Position numbers and translations under genes: made by a program. The notes under the pieces were generated by a model. The model did not search any database, had not been told where the DNA came from, and was given only the letters and a program-made list of their open reading frames with translations. A stretch of DNA of 64,000 bases from NCBI GenBank assembly GCA_037962975.1, contig CM075671.1, positions 42,804,501 to 42,868,500 of the forward strand. The letters run 5' to 3'. Shown here in pieces: positions 10,592-21,489 of the stretch (positions are counted from its first letter, which is position 1; every line of letters starts with the position of its first letter). Origin of the DNA: Clitoria ternatea. Lineage: Eukaryota > Streptophyta > Magnoliopsida > Fabales > Fabaceae.

Positions 10592-11719
10592 ATGTCTTCC
10601 TCAAGGAATGTCAAAAGGGCTAGGTCCTCTGCTGCTCAAGCTCAAGCTCATAATCCCCTTGACTTCTCAAGGTTTTTCTCTTCTCCTAGAGACCTTCAGA
10701 ATTTTATGAAAAATTTTTCTGAAAAAGAGATTATGACCCCTCACTACACCATAGCTGACACCTTTGACAACCCAAGCCTTACATTCACTCAAAGCCTTAA
10801 CCACTACAACCTCTTCCCCTTCCTATCCCTCAAAGAAGAAGAATACTATCCTGAGCTTATGAGAGTATTCTACTGCAACCTCCGCCTTGTCAATGGGATG
10901 GTTGAATCTAAAGTGAAAAACACCACCATCAAACTATCCAATGCCCAGCTTGCAGAGATTTCCAAACTGCCTCTCAACAATGCTGACTTTGATGGAGGCG
11001 AACCCGAGGATGAATGGGGCTTCAATGCTCTTACTGCTCGCCAATCCTTATGGAAGGCTGACCGTCCAAGGAGCAACCACAAACTAGTTGGCCACTTGAC
11101 CATGAACAACCGCCTGCTTCACTTCTTCTTGGTCAAGATGATTGTTCCCCGTGGTGGGAACTATGCTCTGGTTGAAGAGGATGATGTCCTCTTAATGTGG
11201 GCCATGCTGAACCACAAAGAGATTAACTGGGTTCAGTTGATCAAGTTCCACATGCGCCATGCCAAGGACCAACAAAAGCTCCCCTATGGTATCCTCCTCA
11301 CCAAAATTTTCAAATTCTGTGGAGTAGACTTAGCAGGGGAACTCTCTGAGAAAGTGCCCCCTAGAGCTTGCATTGGCACCCATCACCTCACCAAAATGGG
11401 TCTTGTTTTCACCAATGGAGCATGGTACTCACGCATGGAGGGCGTTTATGCCAACATTCCCTTCCAAGCTCCTGCTGAAGAAGCACCTGCTCCTCCTCCT
11501 TCTCCACCTCAACCACAAGCTGCAGCCTCTTCATCTGCCCCACAGGTTGACCCTTTTGCATCTCTCTACGCTCATCTTGATCGCCGTTTCGATCGTCTTG
11601 AGAACTCCCTCCAAGAGTTTTCCATGACCGAGCAGCAACATTTTGAGATGATGCAGCAGCGCTATGAGGAGCTGGCTCACCAAATTTCAGAAATCCGCTT
11701 CTTCAACCCAGACAATTAG
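10592..11719 (+). CDS. Copia ORF2, envelope-position protein of unknown function, 375 aa
   Basis: An open frame after pol and before the 3' LTR, where some Sireviruses carry an env-like ORF. It is uninterrupted. The N-terminus is basic and Ser/Ala-rich. The central ~260 residues look like the 'putative plant transposon protein' domain seen in plant retroelement ORFs (a recollection, not a search). A proline-rich linker lies at about 295-312, followed by a C-terminal heptad-like stretch at about 325-370, rich in Leu, Gln, Met and Glu, that could form a coiled coil. I see no convincing signal peptide or membrane span, so an envelope role is not supported. It has its own TATA box and palindrome array. 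Function is unknown. A nucleic-acid-binding or anti-silencing role is only a speculation. Confidence 0.8.
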   Translation: MSSSRNVKRARSSAAQAQAHNPLDFSRFFSSPRDLQNFMKNFSEKEIMTPHYTIADTFDNPSLTFTQSLNHYNLFPFLSLKEEEYYPELMRVFYCNLRLVNGMVESKVKNTTIKLSNAQLAEISKLPLNNADFDGGEPEDEWGFNALTARQSLWKADRPRSNHKLVGHLTMNNRLLHFFLVKMIVPRGGNYALVEEDDVLLMWAMLNHKEINWVQLIKFHMRHAKDQQKLPYGILLTKIFKFCGVDLAGELSEKVPPRACIGTHHLTKMGLVFTNGAWYSRMEGVYANIPFQAPAEEAPAPPPSPPQPQAAASSSAPQVDPFASLYAHLDRRFDRLENSLQEFSMTEQQHFEMMQQRYEELAHQISEIRFFNPDN

Positions 11720-11863
11720 ATTTTTTTTTGTTGATTTCTGTTTGTTGATTTTCTGCCTTTTGAATTAATTTACTTCTTGTATTTCCCTTTGATATTTAAT
11801 AAAAGTATTTTATTTGAGTTTATACAATTTCTCTTCACTGCTCCAATTGTTTTTGATGATTAC

Positions 11864-11876
11864 AAAGGGGGAGAAG
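11864..11876 (+). other. Polypurine-tract-like motif 1
   Basis: AAAGGGGGAGAAG. It is one of three such motifs between ORF2 and the 3' LTR, a trait described for Sireviruses. The stretch 11720-12223 contains only these motifs and AT-rich sequence. Confidence 0.6.
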
Positions 11877-12013
11877 AATAAATGTTCATATGTTGAATAA
11901 TGCTCTGATATGAATATTTCTGAATATGCTGTGATAATATGCTCTGATAATATGGATAATAGATGCTTTGTTAACAAATTGCTAAATCTTATCTGTTTGT
12001 TAAACTCCTTTTG

Positions 12014-12024
12014 ATAGGGGGAGA
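12014..12024 (+). other. Polypurine-tract-like motif 2
   Basis: ATAGGGGGAGA is a second copy of the AAGGGGGAG-type tract, about 150 bp after the first. Confidence 0.55.
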
Positions 12025-12209
12025 ATTATAGATAAGAGATAATAAACAATGGATAAAATGAGATAAGACATTGGCTGCTGAATTGGTTTTTTGAAGATTG
12101 TCATCTGCTACTTGAAAAAGAGATAATGTAGCAGAGTTGTTTTTGCAAAAGATAAGCCTATTTTATTTAAACTAACAATCCTCAAGAGATGAACATAGTT
12201 GTCATCATC

Positions 12210-12223
12210 AAAAAGGGGGAGAA
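12210..12223 (+). other. Copia polypurine tract (functional position)
   Basis: AAAAAGGGGGAGAA directly abuts the 3' LTR start at 12224. This is the expected plus-strand primer position. Confidence 0.9.
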
Positions 12224-13736
12224 TGTGTTTGAACATGTTAACAGGTCCAAAAGATGTGCAAGGATTTTGATAATGACAAGTACTCTTGAAGAAACAATGC
12301 AAAAACAAAGACATGAAATCAGAATTGAAGAAACAGCGAAGATAATCGATTAGGCCATAGATGCTAATCGATTAGAAGCCTTCTGTCTTGGAAGAAATTG
12401 CATCAGAGTTGAAGCTAATCGATTAGGCCATAGATTCTAATCGATTAGAAGCTTTCTGTCTTGGAAGAAATTGCATCAGAGTCGAAGATAATCGATTAAG
12501 GAAGCCTCATAATCGATTAGACACTCACTGGAATTAAGATAATCGATTGCACACTTAAGACTAATCGATTACAGCAATCAAAAATGGAATTAAATGCATC
12601 AGGCACACATGCTAATCGATTAAGAGAGCCATATAATCAATTAGGAAGCCACTGGAATTTAAGGTAATCGATTGCAAGACATGCTAATCGATTAGGATGC
12701 TGCGAAGACAAATTAAATGCATCAGGTACAAGATGCTAATCGATTACAGGTAATGAGATAATCGATTAGTGACTCTCTGACTTGAAGCTAATCGATTACA
12801 ACGCGAGGATGTAATCGATTACGCTAGTGGAAAACAGATTTAAGTGGGAAAACCAGGTCATGTCTCCACCATTCTTCAAATTTCCACTAACTGCAACGGC
12901 TATAAGGAACTAGGGCACACCTCAACTGCTATCATGGCTCTATAAATGGAGGAAGAACACAAGCACAAAGAGCAACAAACACACAACCAAGAAGCAACAA
13001 TTCATAGCTCTATTTTGTGCTTTGTAAGCCTATCTCTTGCATTTTTGTACTTTCAATTGTATATCCTCTCATCTTGAGAGATTAGAATTTGGAGAGCTTT
13101 TCACTTGTATATCTGCTCTATCAAGAGAGTATATTGATTGTAAACACAAACTCCAAACACACAAAGTTATTCACTCTAGGTTGAGTGGCTGTTCACTCTA
13201 GGATTGAGTGGTTACAAAGGTTGTGGACTCAACCTTTGGGATATTGTGAGATTGAGAGATTGGGTGGGTTGCCCTTATACTTGTGAGGATTGGGTTCTTG
13301 AGTGTGGGACACTAGGAAGCCGCAATTGCTCAAAGTTGTATCTCTAGTCTACAATAGTGGAAAATCCTCTAAGTGGGTTGCTTAGAGGCGAGACGTACAC
13401 CGGATTGGGTGGAACTCGTTACATCGGTTTGCAAGCTTCTCTTCCTTACTCTTTTACTTCCACATATTGCATATTTGCTGATTGGTATTGTTTGGCTAAG
13501 AAGAACACACTTGAACTTGCTTAATTTGCTTTACTTTAGATATTGCACACCAAGTGTTTGCTAAATTGTCTCAACAATACTTACCTCTTGTAGTGCATTG
13601 CATATCATTGTTACTTGCTTTCACTTGCACAATCTCATAAACTTGGTTATAGAAATCAATTTCAAAGGCATTCCAAGCAAAAGTTTTATAACTCAATTCA
13701 CCCCCCCTCTTGAGTATTGAGGCCACTTGAACAACA
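12224..13736 (+). repeat. Copia 3' LTR
   Basis: 1513 bp, the same length as the 5' LTR. The only differences I saw are near 12873, 12904 and 13047. It ends GAACAACA, followed by the target duplication GTTTT at 13737-13741. Confidence 0.95.
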
Positions 13737-13741
13737 GTTTT

Positions 13742-14640
13742 ATCAAATTTTTGCTCAAACAAAAGTATTTTCGCTTGAGCGAGCCTTGCAAGTGTTGATT
13801 CTGTTGAATTTTCTTCCAAGTGAGGAAATTCTCGCTCAAGCTACATAGGGGTCTCGCTCAAGCAAGATTCAATTTAGTTTTTTCTTCCTTTATGAAAGTT
13901 GTATATAATTTTGTCACGGTCATTTTTTCGTTGGAATCACGTCAATCGGAGGTTGGTAGCTCGAGTTATGCCCAAAATACTATAGGGTGTTCAGGGTGAA
14001 ATTTTTAGATGGACTGGTTCCATAATTTTGTGAATTGGGAAATCTTAGGGGCATAATTGGTCCTAGACTTCTTCATAACAATTGTAGGTAATTAAGTTGT
14101 GGAGGTGTACCAATTGGATTCACCTCGATTGGAGTTGCGTAGCTCCAATTTGACATAAATTACTAAGCAGTGCACAAGGAACTAGTGTGTTGAAAAATTT
14201 TCTTTGAGCAATTTCTGAACTCCCAAGTCTAAGCTATGTTTTTAGAGACTCGTAAAGTCACATGGGGCCATCCTAAGACAAATATGAAATTTTAAAAAAT
14301 CTTCCCTGTAAAATCATAAAGCAAATGAATCATGATAAGGATCTTATGTAATCAAACTAATTAATATTGAAATCAGGCCAAAGCCTGATAAAAGCTGACA
14401 TAGATACAAACATTCCTGACATCCTCTACAAGTTTTAGAGCCGATATGCCCCTAACCTGTCCCTAACATCCACTCAATATCAGATTTATTAGATCCTAGT
14501 AAGGGGAGTCTTGTGGAATTTTTTCACATATAGGCTCTCATACTAGCATATTATTGATAAAAGCACATCGGGTGTGCTTACGTTATGACCATTGTGGGGT
14601 CTGGGAATCTGGGCTAGTATAAGGCCAAGACATATATAAA
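13742..14640. mobile_element. Old LTR-like relic, right part
   Basis: Continuation of the sequence interrupted at 4234. It holds CGCTYRAGCG-type motifs centred near 13756, 13776, 13837 and 13859. These are followed by a stretch whose wording (AGCTCGAGTTATG-type) resembles plant LTR leaders. An 82-codon minus frame across it is not protein-like. The right boundary is arbitrary because the sequence grades into AT-rich DNA. Confidence 0.35.
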
Positions 14641-15339
14641 TAATATTTATCATATATATAATAGACATTAGCTTAAATAATATTATATATTTTAAATTTT
14701 TTAAAATAAGATATGTTAAAAGTATTTAACAGGGGTGTTTGCAGTGTAATTTGATTTGGTTTTGAAGAAAAAAAAGGTGGGCCGCATAATAGCAATACTT
14801 GTGGTTTGGTTGGTTTGATTGAAATAAAAGTCAACAAACAAAACTAAATCAGACCAAACTAAACAATTATGGTTTTAAATTAGTTCAGTTTATACATTTT
14901 AAACTCCAATACCTAAAAAACAAAAGTAACAAAAAAAATATTTTTGTTTTAAATATCATAATTTATATCGCAAACTTATTAGCTTAATAAAAAAAATAAG
15001 CCATAGAAATAATTTTTTATTTTTTTATTTTGATAAATACTTTAATTATTTTTGTATTTCATACAATTTTATATCATGTTACCATACTTTCTACTTTCTA
15101 TTTTCTTAAATAAATTCTACCTTTTAATATAAAATAACATAAACACATAATGATATTAAGTATAATATTCTTACTTTCTAATAATTTCTTTGTTATGACA
15201 ACAATATTTCATCACATTTAATAATTATTTAAACTTTTCTATAAAAAACTAGAGAATGAAATTTGTTAATGAAATTTCAAACCCATGCAAAATTATATTG
15301 GGTTGATTAGAGTACTTTTAAGATAAAAGTAAAATAGAA

Positions 15340-15394
<55 letters not shown>

Positions 15395-15589
15395 TCGATT
15401 ATAAAACTAAAAGTTATAGGTTAAACTAAATCATGTAAAAAGGTGTAGATATCTACAATTATGATTAAGAATTCTGACAATTTAAAATTTGATTTGGTTT
15501 AATTTTTTTAGTTAACCACGAATCAGTTTAATTTTTAAACGCATCTAATATTTAAACATCACATATTTTTTAAACATATATCTTAAGGT
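14641..15589. other. AT-rich intergenic stretch
   Basis: Very AT-rich with poly-T and poly-A runs and no frame longer than about 60 codons. Apart from the TA microsatellite at 15344-15391, I see nothing in it. Confidence 0.6.
15344..15391. repeat. TA dinucleotide microsatellite
   Basis: About 48 bp of alternating TA in AT-rich DNA. Confidence 0.9.
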
Positions 15590-15599
15590 TTTTTTTTAT

Positions 15600-16030
15600 G
15601 AATAAGGCTGTGTGAAAAATTATTTACACATATGGGGCATATTTGAGGGAAATATCATGTCTGGGGTCATATTTTAGGTGTCACGGGAGAGGAAGACGAT
15701 AGAGGAGTCACTGGGCGTAGATACAACATGCATGGAACTTGCCACGTATGTGAGTCGTCTATTCCTTAGACGACATGCATGTGGTACAGCGAGCAGAGGC
15801 GACACAGGAGGCGTCTCATTGACGAATGACACCACCAGGGATGGCCACGTGGGAAGCTGGTCTTGTGGTGCACTCCCCAGGGACGACTTCAGCCATGAGT
15901 GCGAGACCACTTTTTAAACGCATGGTGCAGTCAGGAGATGCACAACTAAACCCGTGCTTACTTCTTCTTCCTTCCGCCATTTTTTTTGCTCTTCCTATTC
16001 ATTCCAGCGCCAGGCAGAGAAAATAAGAAA
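15600..16030. other. GC-richer island of unknown nature
   Basis: A sharp composition change in an AT-rich area. It begins with text resembling the approach to the MULE at about 17880-17940 (a GGGGCAT/GGGGTCAT run) and then continues as GC-rich sequence. It contains a perfect 8-bp stem with a 5-base loop, GTCGTCTA...TAGACGAC, near 15750-15772. Open frames exist on both strands (about 79 codons each) but overlap antisense and look composition-driven. It could be a fragment of a non-autonomous MULE. Confidence is low. Confidence 0.3.
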
Positions 16031-17940
16031 GGGCCCATTTAGATTGTCACTAAGTGTTGTGTTTTGTGGTCCTAAGTAGACATTGTGGTCCCATCCCATC
16101 ATTTTTTAAAAATCTTTTACAGGTAACATGTTAATTTTAAAATGCTTTGTATGGTTTATATTATTTTTTATGTGTTGGGGTTGTTTATTTTAAAATGTTT
16201 AATATGTTTTGTTATAATTTTTTTGTTTAGGGTGTGTAGGGGTTGTTTATTTTAAAATGTATAGTATGTTTTATATTTTCTTTATGTGGAAAGCATGGGT
16301 TTATAATTAGTTGGTATTATATTTTAAGTATCATTAACTGTTTGGTTAAGTTATATATTATTTGTTTTTTTGAATAATGTAATTTTATTTAAAGTTTATT
16401 CTAAATAGACATTATTAGAATGTTTGTTAAGTTTCAAGGGAAAATACTAAAAAATAAATTACATTTTTTATAGATTATTATTTATTTATAATTAAATGTT
16501 ATATAATACTTATATTAGATTAGTACTAAAAGTTCACTATATAGTACTAAATGCTAATATCTCATAAACTGATATTATAATTTTTAATTAATTGTTATTA
16601 TATTTTAGATTGTTGTTATTTATTAAATTGTTACTATATTATTTAACAAATTTATGATATACGTAGTTTGTCTTTATTTTAAAAAATGTTATTATGTAAT
16701 AAATGGATATTATATAGTAATCCTAATTATTTAATAAAATTGGTATTATTTAATAAATTGTTACTATATTATAAAAAGTTATTTAAGAAATCTTTAGTAT
16801 TTACTAAAATGTGTGAGCTCTGCTAGATGTGTTTGAGAAAATGTGAGATTCCAATGCGTGAATTCTGTAGAGTGAGATTGGTTATTTATAGTGCATGTGG
16901 TGTCTCATGTAATTGTGCCACAGAATGTGTCGTGTGATGGTAATGCACCATCCATATATGTCGCCTGTGCCATAGAGAGTGAAGTCGCATGGCCATTGTG
17001 CACCACAAAGATGTCGTACATCACAACAACACAATCATGTATCAACCTGTGACTGTGTCGTCTTCCCCATCAACAACACCAAAATCGCCCCTTCATCCAT
17101 TGACACACACTTTGGCCTCAAACATGAAATTTCCCTGGAAAGAACCCCAGATTCATAATTTCTTCCTCCACGGCTCCATTAATAAAAATAACCCTATATC
17201 TTAATAAAATTAATAGCTTTTGTGGTAAAAAACAAACATAGCACGACAAATCAGTATTACCTTAATCAGGATTTTTGTCTGACGTGAATGCCAATATGCA
17301 ATGATGCAGGTTTTGCTAAAATACAATTTAAATATGTCACATGGGAAAGCACGAGAGAAGGATTCCACGTCAAAGTAAGTGACCCCAAAGATTTTGAATT
17401 TATTGTAAGGATGTGTGTGTGCAGGAGAAGGGCATCCCCCCTGGTCCAAAATCAATCTACCAATCAATCAAAGCAGTCCCTATCAATTCATCACTCCCTT
17501 TCAGACAGATCGTAATGTCTTCTCTCCCAAATTAATTTTTTTTCCAAACAAAGTTATTGCTTTAAGGGTGGGAAAATCAAATCGAAATTTGAAATAAAAA
17601 AATATATTTATTTAATAAAATTTTAATTATCTTAAATAATATAAAAAATTAATATTAATCATTAATTTTATTTTTTTATAATTTTATTTTTTAACTGAAT
17701 TTTAAATGAGTTCTTAACATATTTTTAGGGTAATTATATTATAATCTTATCAAATTTATACGTGATACTTTAATAGTAAAATTTATAATTTCGTTATTTT
17801 AGAATTTAGTATTATTTGTATATTTTTGCATGAGTTACGTGATAGGGTTTTTTTATTAATTTAGGGTAGTTTTTAAAATAATTTATAAAAATGGGGTAGA
17901 ATTGAACATTTTAAGTGTCGGGTAGAAAATGTCAAATCCA
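16031..17940. other. AT-rich stretch without recognisable genes
   Basis: AT-rich sequence with a more balanced patch at about 16800-17520. Short frames there (60-85 codons) match no protein I recognise. A possible exon-like segment at 17290-17460 has GTAAGT and GCAG signals, but no family assignment is possible. Confidence 0.4.
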
Positions 17941-17948
17941 CATTTGTA

Positions 17949-18192
17949 TTACGTATTTCCAACCAACGTAATAGGTGTTACGTCTCTCAATGCTGCGTAA
18001 AGCATGATTGGATGACACTTGACAGATTCCACTTTATTACGCATCCTGAAATAACGTAATAGCCAGGCATTACGCTTGAGTGAGCTACATAACATGTTAC
18101 GTATTTTAGTGATACGTAATAGCCATTACGCATTCCCATCAGGCGTAACACGTGCCAGCTAAGCCAATCAGAAAATGCCACGTGCCATTACG
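17949..18192. promoter_or_regulatory. TTACG/CGTAA inverted-motif array upstream of the MULE transposase
   Basis: Twelve TTACG or CGTAA pentamers are centred at about 17951, 17969, 17980, 17998, 18039, 18057, 18072, 18099, 18117, 18128, 18146 and 18190. The orientation and spacing pattern TTACG-18-CGTAA-11-TTACG-18-CGTAA occurs twice in full. The array lies just upstream of the first MULE exon, where terminal or subterminal transposase-binding sites and the promoter are expected. Whether it belongs to the terminal inverted repeat cannot be tested, because the other MULE end is outside the window. Confidence 0.55.
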
Positions 18193-18327
18193 TTTTATGG
18201 TACTACGAAATGTTGATTATATATGGCTTCCGTCCCAGCTTGCTCATTCCAGTTTCCATGCTTGTTGTTTCCAGTATTCCATGCTTTCCAGTATCCTACA
18301 ACATTTGTTGAGTGTTGCAATCAGAAT

Positions 18328-19803
18328 ATGGCATCAGAAATTATGATGGTTCTTTACACAAAAGGGCGAAAATATGATGGGGCAGAAGGTTATACCTTTG
18401 AAGGAAACACAAAGTTAATTCAAATTAGGCGTGATATCACTTTTAAGGAGCTGAAAGAGAAAATTTCAAGTAAGTTGAAACTGAAAGGTAATATTGCAAT
18501 TACTCAGCTAACTAGCAGGTTAGTTATTGATAAGAAAAAAAATAAATTTTTTGGTTTTCTAATATCTGATGATGAGGAGCTTGAGTTAGTGTTGCGCTTT
18601 TTTGAAAAACAATCTGACATGGCTGCAATTGAGGTTTATGTTGATGTTGGGAGGTGTGAGTTGCAGGACGCAGAAAGCCCTTCCCAATGCTCAACACAAG
18701 GTAAATAGTTAGATATGTGTTAGGTTGAGTATATTAATCGTTGTTAGTTTCCAAATAGATATAATAAAAGTTGTGTTATTTTTATTGAAGTACAGATGAA
18801 AGAAATGATGATTTAATTGTTGATGATAACGTGGATTTGAATGTTGAACTTGAGTTTCAAAGTAATGATGAAGATTTTGATGAAGGCAACATTCCGACTA
18901 ATAGCGATGTGGACACAGATATTGAAGGTGACTTTGATTCAATATCAGGAACCCTAAACTTAGGAAATGCACGTGGCGTTGGTCTGTCTGTAACTGGTGA
19001 GTATGTATTACTGAGATGCTATATTCTAGCCATAAAAATACGCATAACACCCTTAACTTAACATTTGCATTATAGGGTTGAGCGGTGCAACATTTTGGAG
19101 TTCATCACCTTTTTATAGTAATGTAGATTTGGATCATCCAGATACAGATAATGATGTGGTAGCGCATGATGATGATGTTGAATGGCGTGTTGGGGATAAA
19201 CTGTATGTTGGGTTAAAATTTAGCTCAAAAAATGCTGTACAAATTGCCTTGAAACAATACTCGATGAGGGTCCATCAAACGTACACGGTGCTTGAATCAA
19301 AGCCAACACATTTCACTGTTCGGTGTCCAAATCATTTCGATGGTTGCCCATGGAGGATGAGGGCAATGTTATCGAAGAAGACAAATTCGTGGCTGGTTAG
19401 TAAATGGGGAGGGTCTCACACTTGTGTAAATGTAAGACTTTCCCAAGACCACGCGAAGTTGGACTCAAAGTTTATATCTTCATGCATAATAGGTTGGTAT
19501 GCCCTGTATGTATGATCATATTAATTAAGTGGTTTTATTGAGGAATGGTTTTATCATTCACACTCCTGTAATTCTGTTTGGTAATGTTTTGTGTAGGAAT
19601 GGTTAACCAAGATCCGCCAATCTCTATCGCATTGATACAAGAATGGATAAGCAGCCAGGTTGGATATAAATGCTTATATAGTAAGGCATGGAAGGCCAAA
19701 CAAAAGGCAATTGTGAAGGTGTTAAGAGACTGGGATCAATCATATCGTTTATTGCCACGTTGGCTTAACCATATGCGCAATGTAGTTCGGGGTTCAACGT
19801 TTG
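18328..19803 (+). pseudogene. Mutator-like (MULE) transposase, 5' part: four exons, interrupted by G1
   Basis: Predicted exons are 18328-18700, 18796-18996, 19076-19492 and 19597-19803, all with GT...AG introns and preserved reading frame. Exon 1 encodes a PB1-like N-terminal domain. Exon 2 is a very acidic Asp-rich linker. Exons 3-4 hold the MuDR-type DNA-binding region, with a Cys/His zinc-binding pattern (a CP-X8-CPWR-like core and a later SHTC). The start ATG at 18328 fits the usual MULE N-terminus; an in-frame ATG at 18223 is possible. The frame is cut at 19803 by the Gypsy element G1 and resumes exactly in frame at 63305. This upstream half shows no stops or frameshifts. Confidence 0.85.
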
Positions 19804-20394
19804 TGTAACATTCCTGGTATTTTAATAAAAATTATGGAGAGTGGAAAATATTAGTAAATGTTTTAGTGATTTATTTAATATTCGATCTGCCTAAACCGGG
19901 GTCAAGGAATCCGGTGTCGGGCCGGTCTCAGATGTGAGGACCAAACAGTGTTGAAGATCGGTTGTGCAGGGGAGAACGGTGAAAGACGTGCTGTCTTGTG
20001 ACTGATGCTTATCCGGTGTGCCTGGAGTGGTCTTGGATTAACCGGTGTGAGGAGAACGCCTAACTCGGAGTTATAGTTCGGATCAACCTCTTGTATGGCT
20101 GAGGCAAACGGATATGCATAACAAAGATGTAAGGACGGATGAAGTGTCCGACCTCTCAAGCGTTAGCTCGGATTACCGAGGTGTGGGCGCTACGCCTGGA
20201 CACCGGTTGGTCGGTATCCAGCTCGGATCGACACTCTTATGAAGTATTAGACAGTTACGAATAATTAAACATTATGAAAGCAAATAAGCGTAGTTGGCCG
20301 GTAATTATAAAAGAATCCAATAAGATGAAATTGATTAAAAACTTTTAATGAGAATGCAAATGAAATAGGGGAAAAGGCTGTCTTGCCCCTGAGC

Positions 20395-20407
20395 TTTATA
20401 TAAAAGG
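20395..20407 (+). promoter_or_regulatory. G1 LTR TATA box
   Basis: TTTATATAAAAGG lies about 590 bp into the LTR, followed by a CT-rich leader. It is conserved in the 3' LTR copy (about 28125). Confidence 0.65.
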
Positions 20408-21489
20408 AAATCCTTTCTCTCCCCTCTTCATTATTTACGAACTACTTCTTCTTTTGGTCTGTCTCTCCTTCTTCTTCATTTTCTCCTCTCTTGCCGCTGA
20501 GTTGCATGCGCCGGAGGAGGACTCCGTTCGTGCTAAAGCTTCAATCGAACCCCATTCCTGTGATCGTGGCCTTAAGGTGAGTCCACTGATCTGTTTTATT
20601 TGTGGCTTCTTATCCCCTTTCGTTTCTCTGGTAGCCAAGGGCCTTGCATGGCTGTATTCGAGTCTGTTCTCTACTCCTTTGGTGAGTGTGAGCTCAAATG
20701 TGGCCTAAGAGCTGAGGGCATTGAGTTAACGGGTTTTTACATTCTGACCCGTAGGTAGTAGGTTAAGCAACGAAAGGCTGAGTGACGGAGCTGAGACTGC
20801 GAATCCCGTGCCCAGAGGAAGGGACCGACACTGAGAGCAGATCATCGAAGCGTGGAATCGAGGTAAGGGGGTGTTCGGGTTATGATTAATTAGAATAGGA
20901 TTTACCTCCTATCCGAGCCGTTGAATGGTATTAACAGGGTAAGAAAACGTTATTGAATGTTGCTGTGTGCCTATGTTTGTGTATGTGTGACTGTGTACAC
21001 CGATCAGTTGAGGATCGGGTGTGTGGCTGAGTTGATTATGAAATAAGCTTGAAATATTTAATGTTGAGATGATCGGTGTTATAATGTGAATCCGGGTTTG
21101 ACAAGCAGGTCACCCGAGTGATGAGAAAGTGATGTTAATGGCCAGGTTTGATATGTGAAATGTGAACTGTATGTATAACTATGGGGTGTGGGACGGCCGA
21201 CGGTATGTTATAGCCCCTTATTTCCGGCTCCCGTGGTTTTTATGCCCAGTTGAGCTACCCAGTGGTCAAGTAGGACCCAGTGGTCGAGGTGGAGAGTCAA
21301 GCAGGACTCGGTGAACCAAGCAGGGTTCACGGGGTGTCAAGTAAGACCCCCAGCTGAAGGCTGATCCTTTAGTATCCGGATACTAGGAGTCAGATTGCAT
21401 GAGAGTCAGTGGTGATTATCGATGAATTTGAAATATTTGCTAAGTTAAGTGGATGTGTTCATTGTGTGTAATGTGCTATAATTTCCGAG

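Larger units (their letters stand above)
4235..13736 (+). mobile_element. Complete Copia LTR retrotransposon, Sirevirus-like, very young
   Basis: A full element bounded by TG...CA. Its two LTRs are both 1513 bp (4235-5747 and 12224-13736). A perfect 5-bp target duplication GTTTT lies at 4230-4234 and 13737-13741. By eye I found only three LTR mismatches, so insertion was recent: tens of thousands of years at usual plant rates, as a rough inference. The interior carries an initiator-Met tRNA PBS, an uninterrupted gag-pol in Copia order (integrase before reverse transcriptase), an additional ORF after pol, and three polypurine tracts. The extra ORF, the acidic gag segment after the zinc knuckle and the multiple AAAGGGGGAG tracts fit the Sirevirus lineage. 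It looks potentially autonomous. Confidence 0.95.

Noticed and set aside
15674..15917. Overlapping antisense frames in the GC-rich island
   Set aside because: Frames on both strands cover the same bases, as expected from high GC and few stops. No recognisable protein.
17210..17515. Possible exon near 17290-17460
   Set aside because: Splice-like signals exist, but there is no family match and frames on both strands overlap. Too weak to call.
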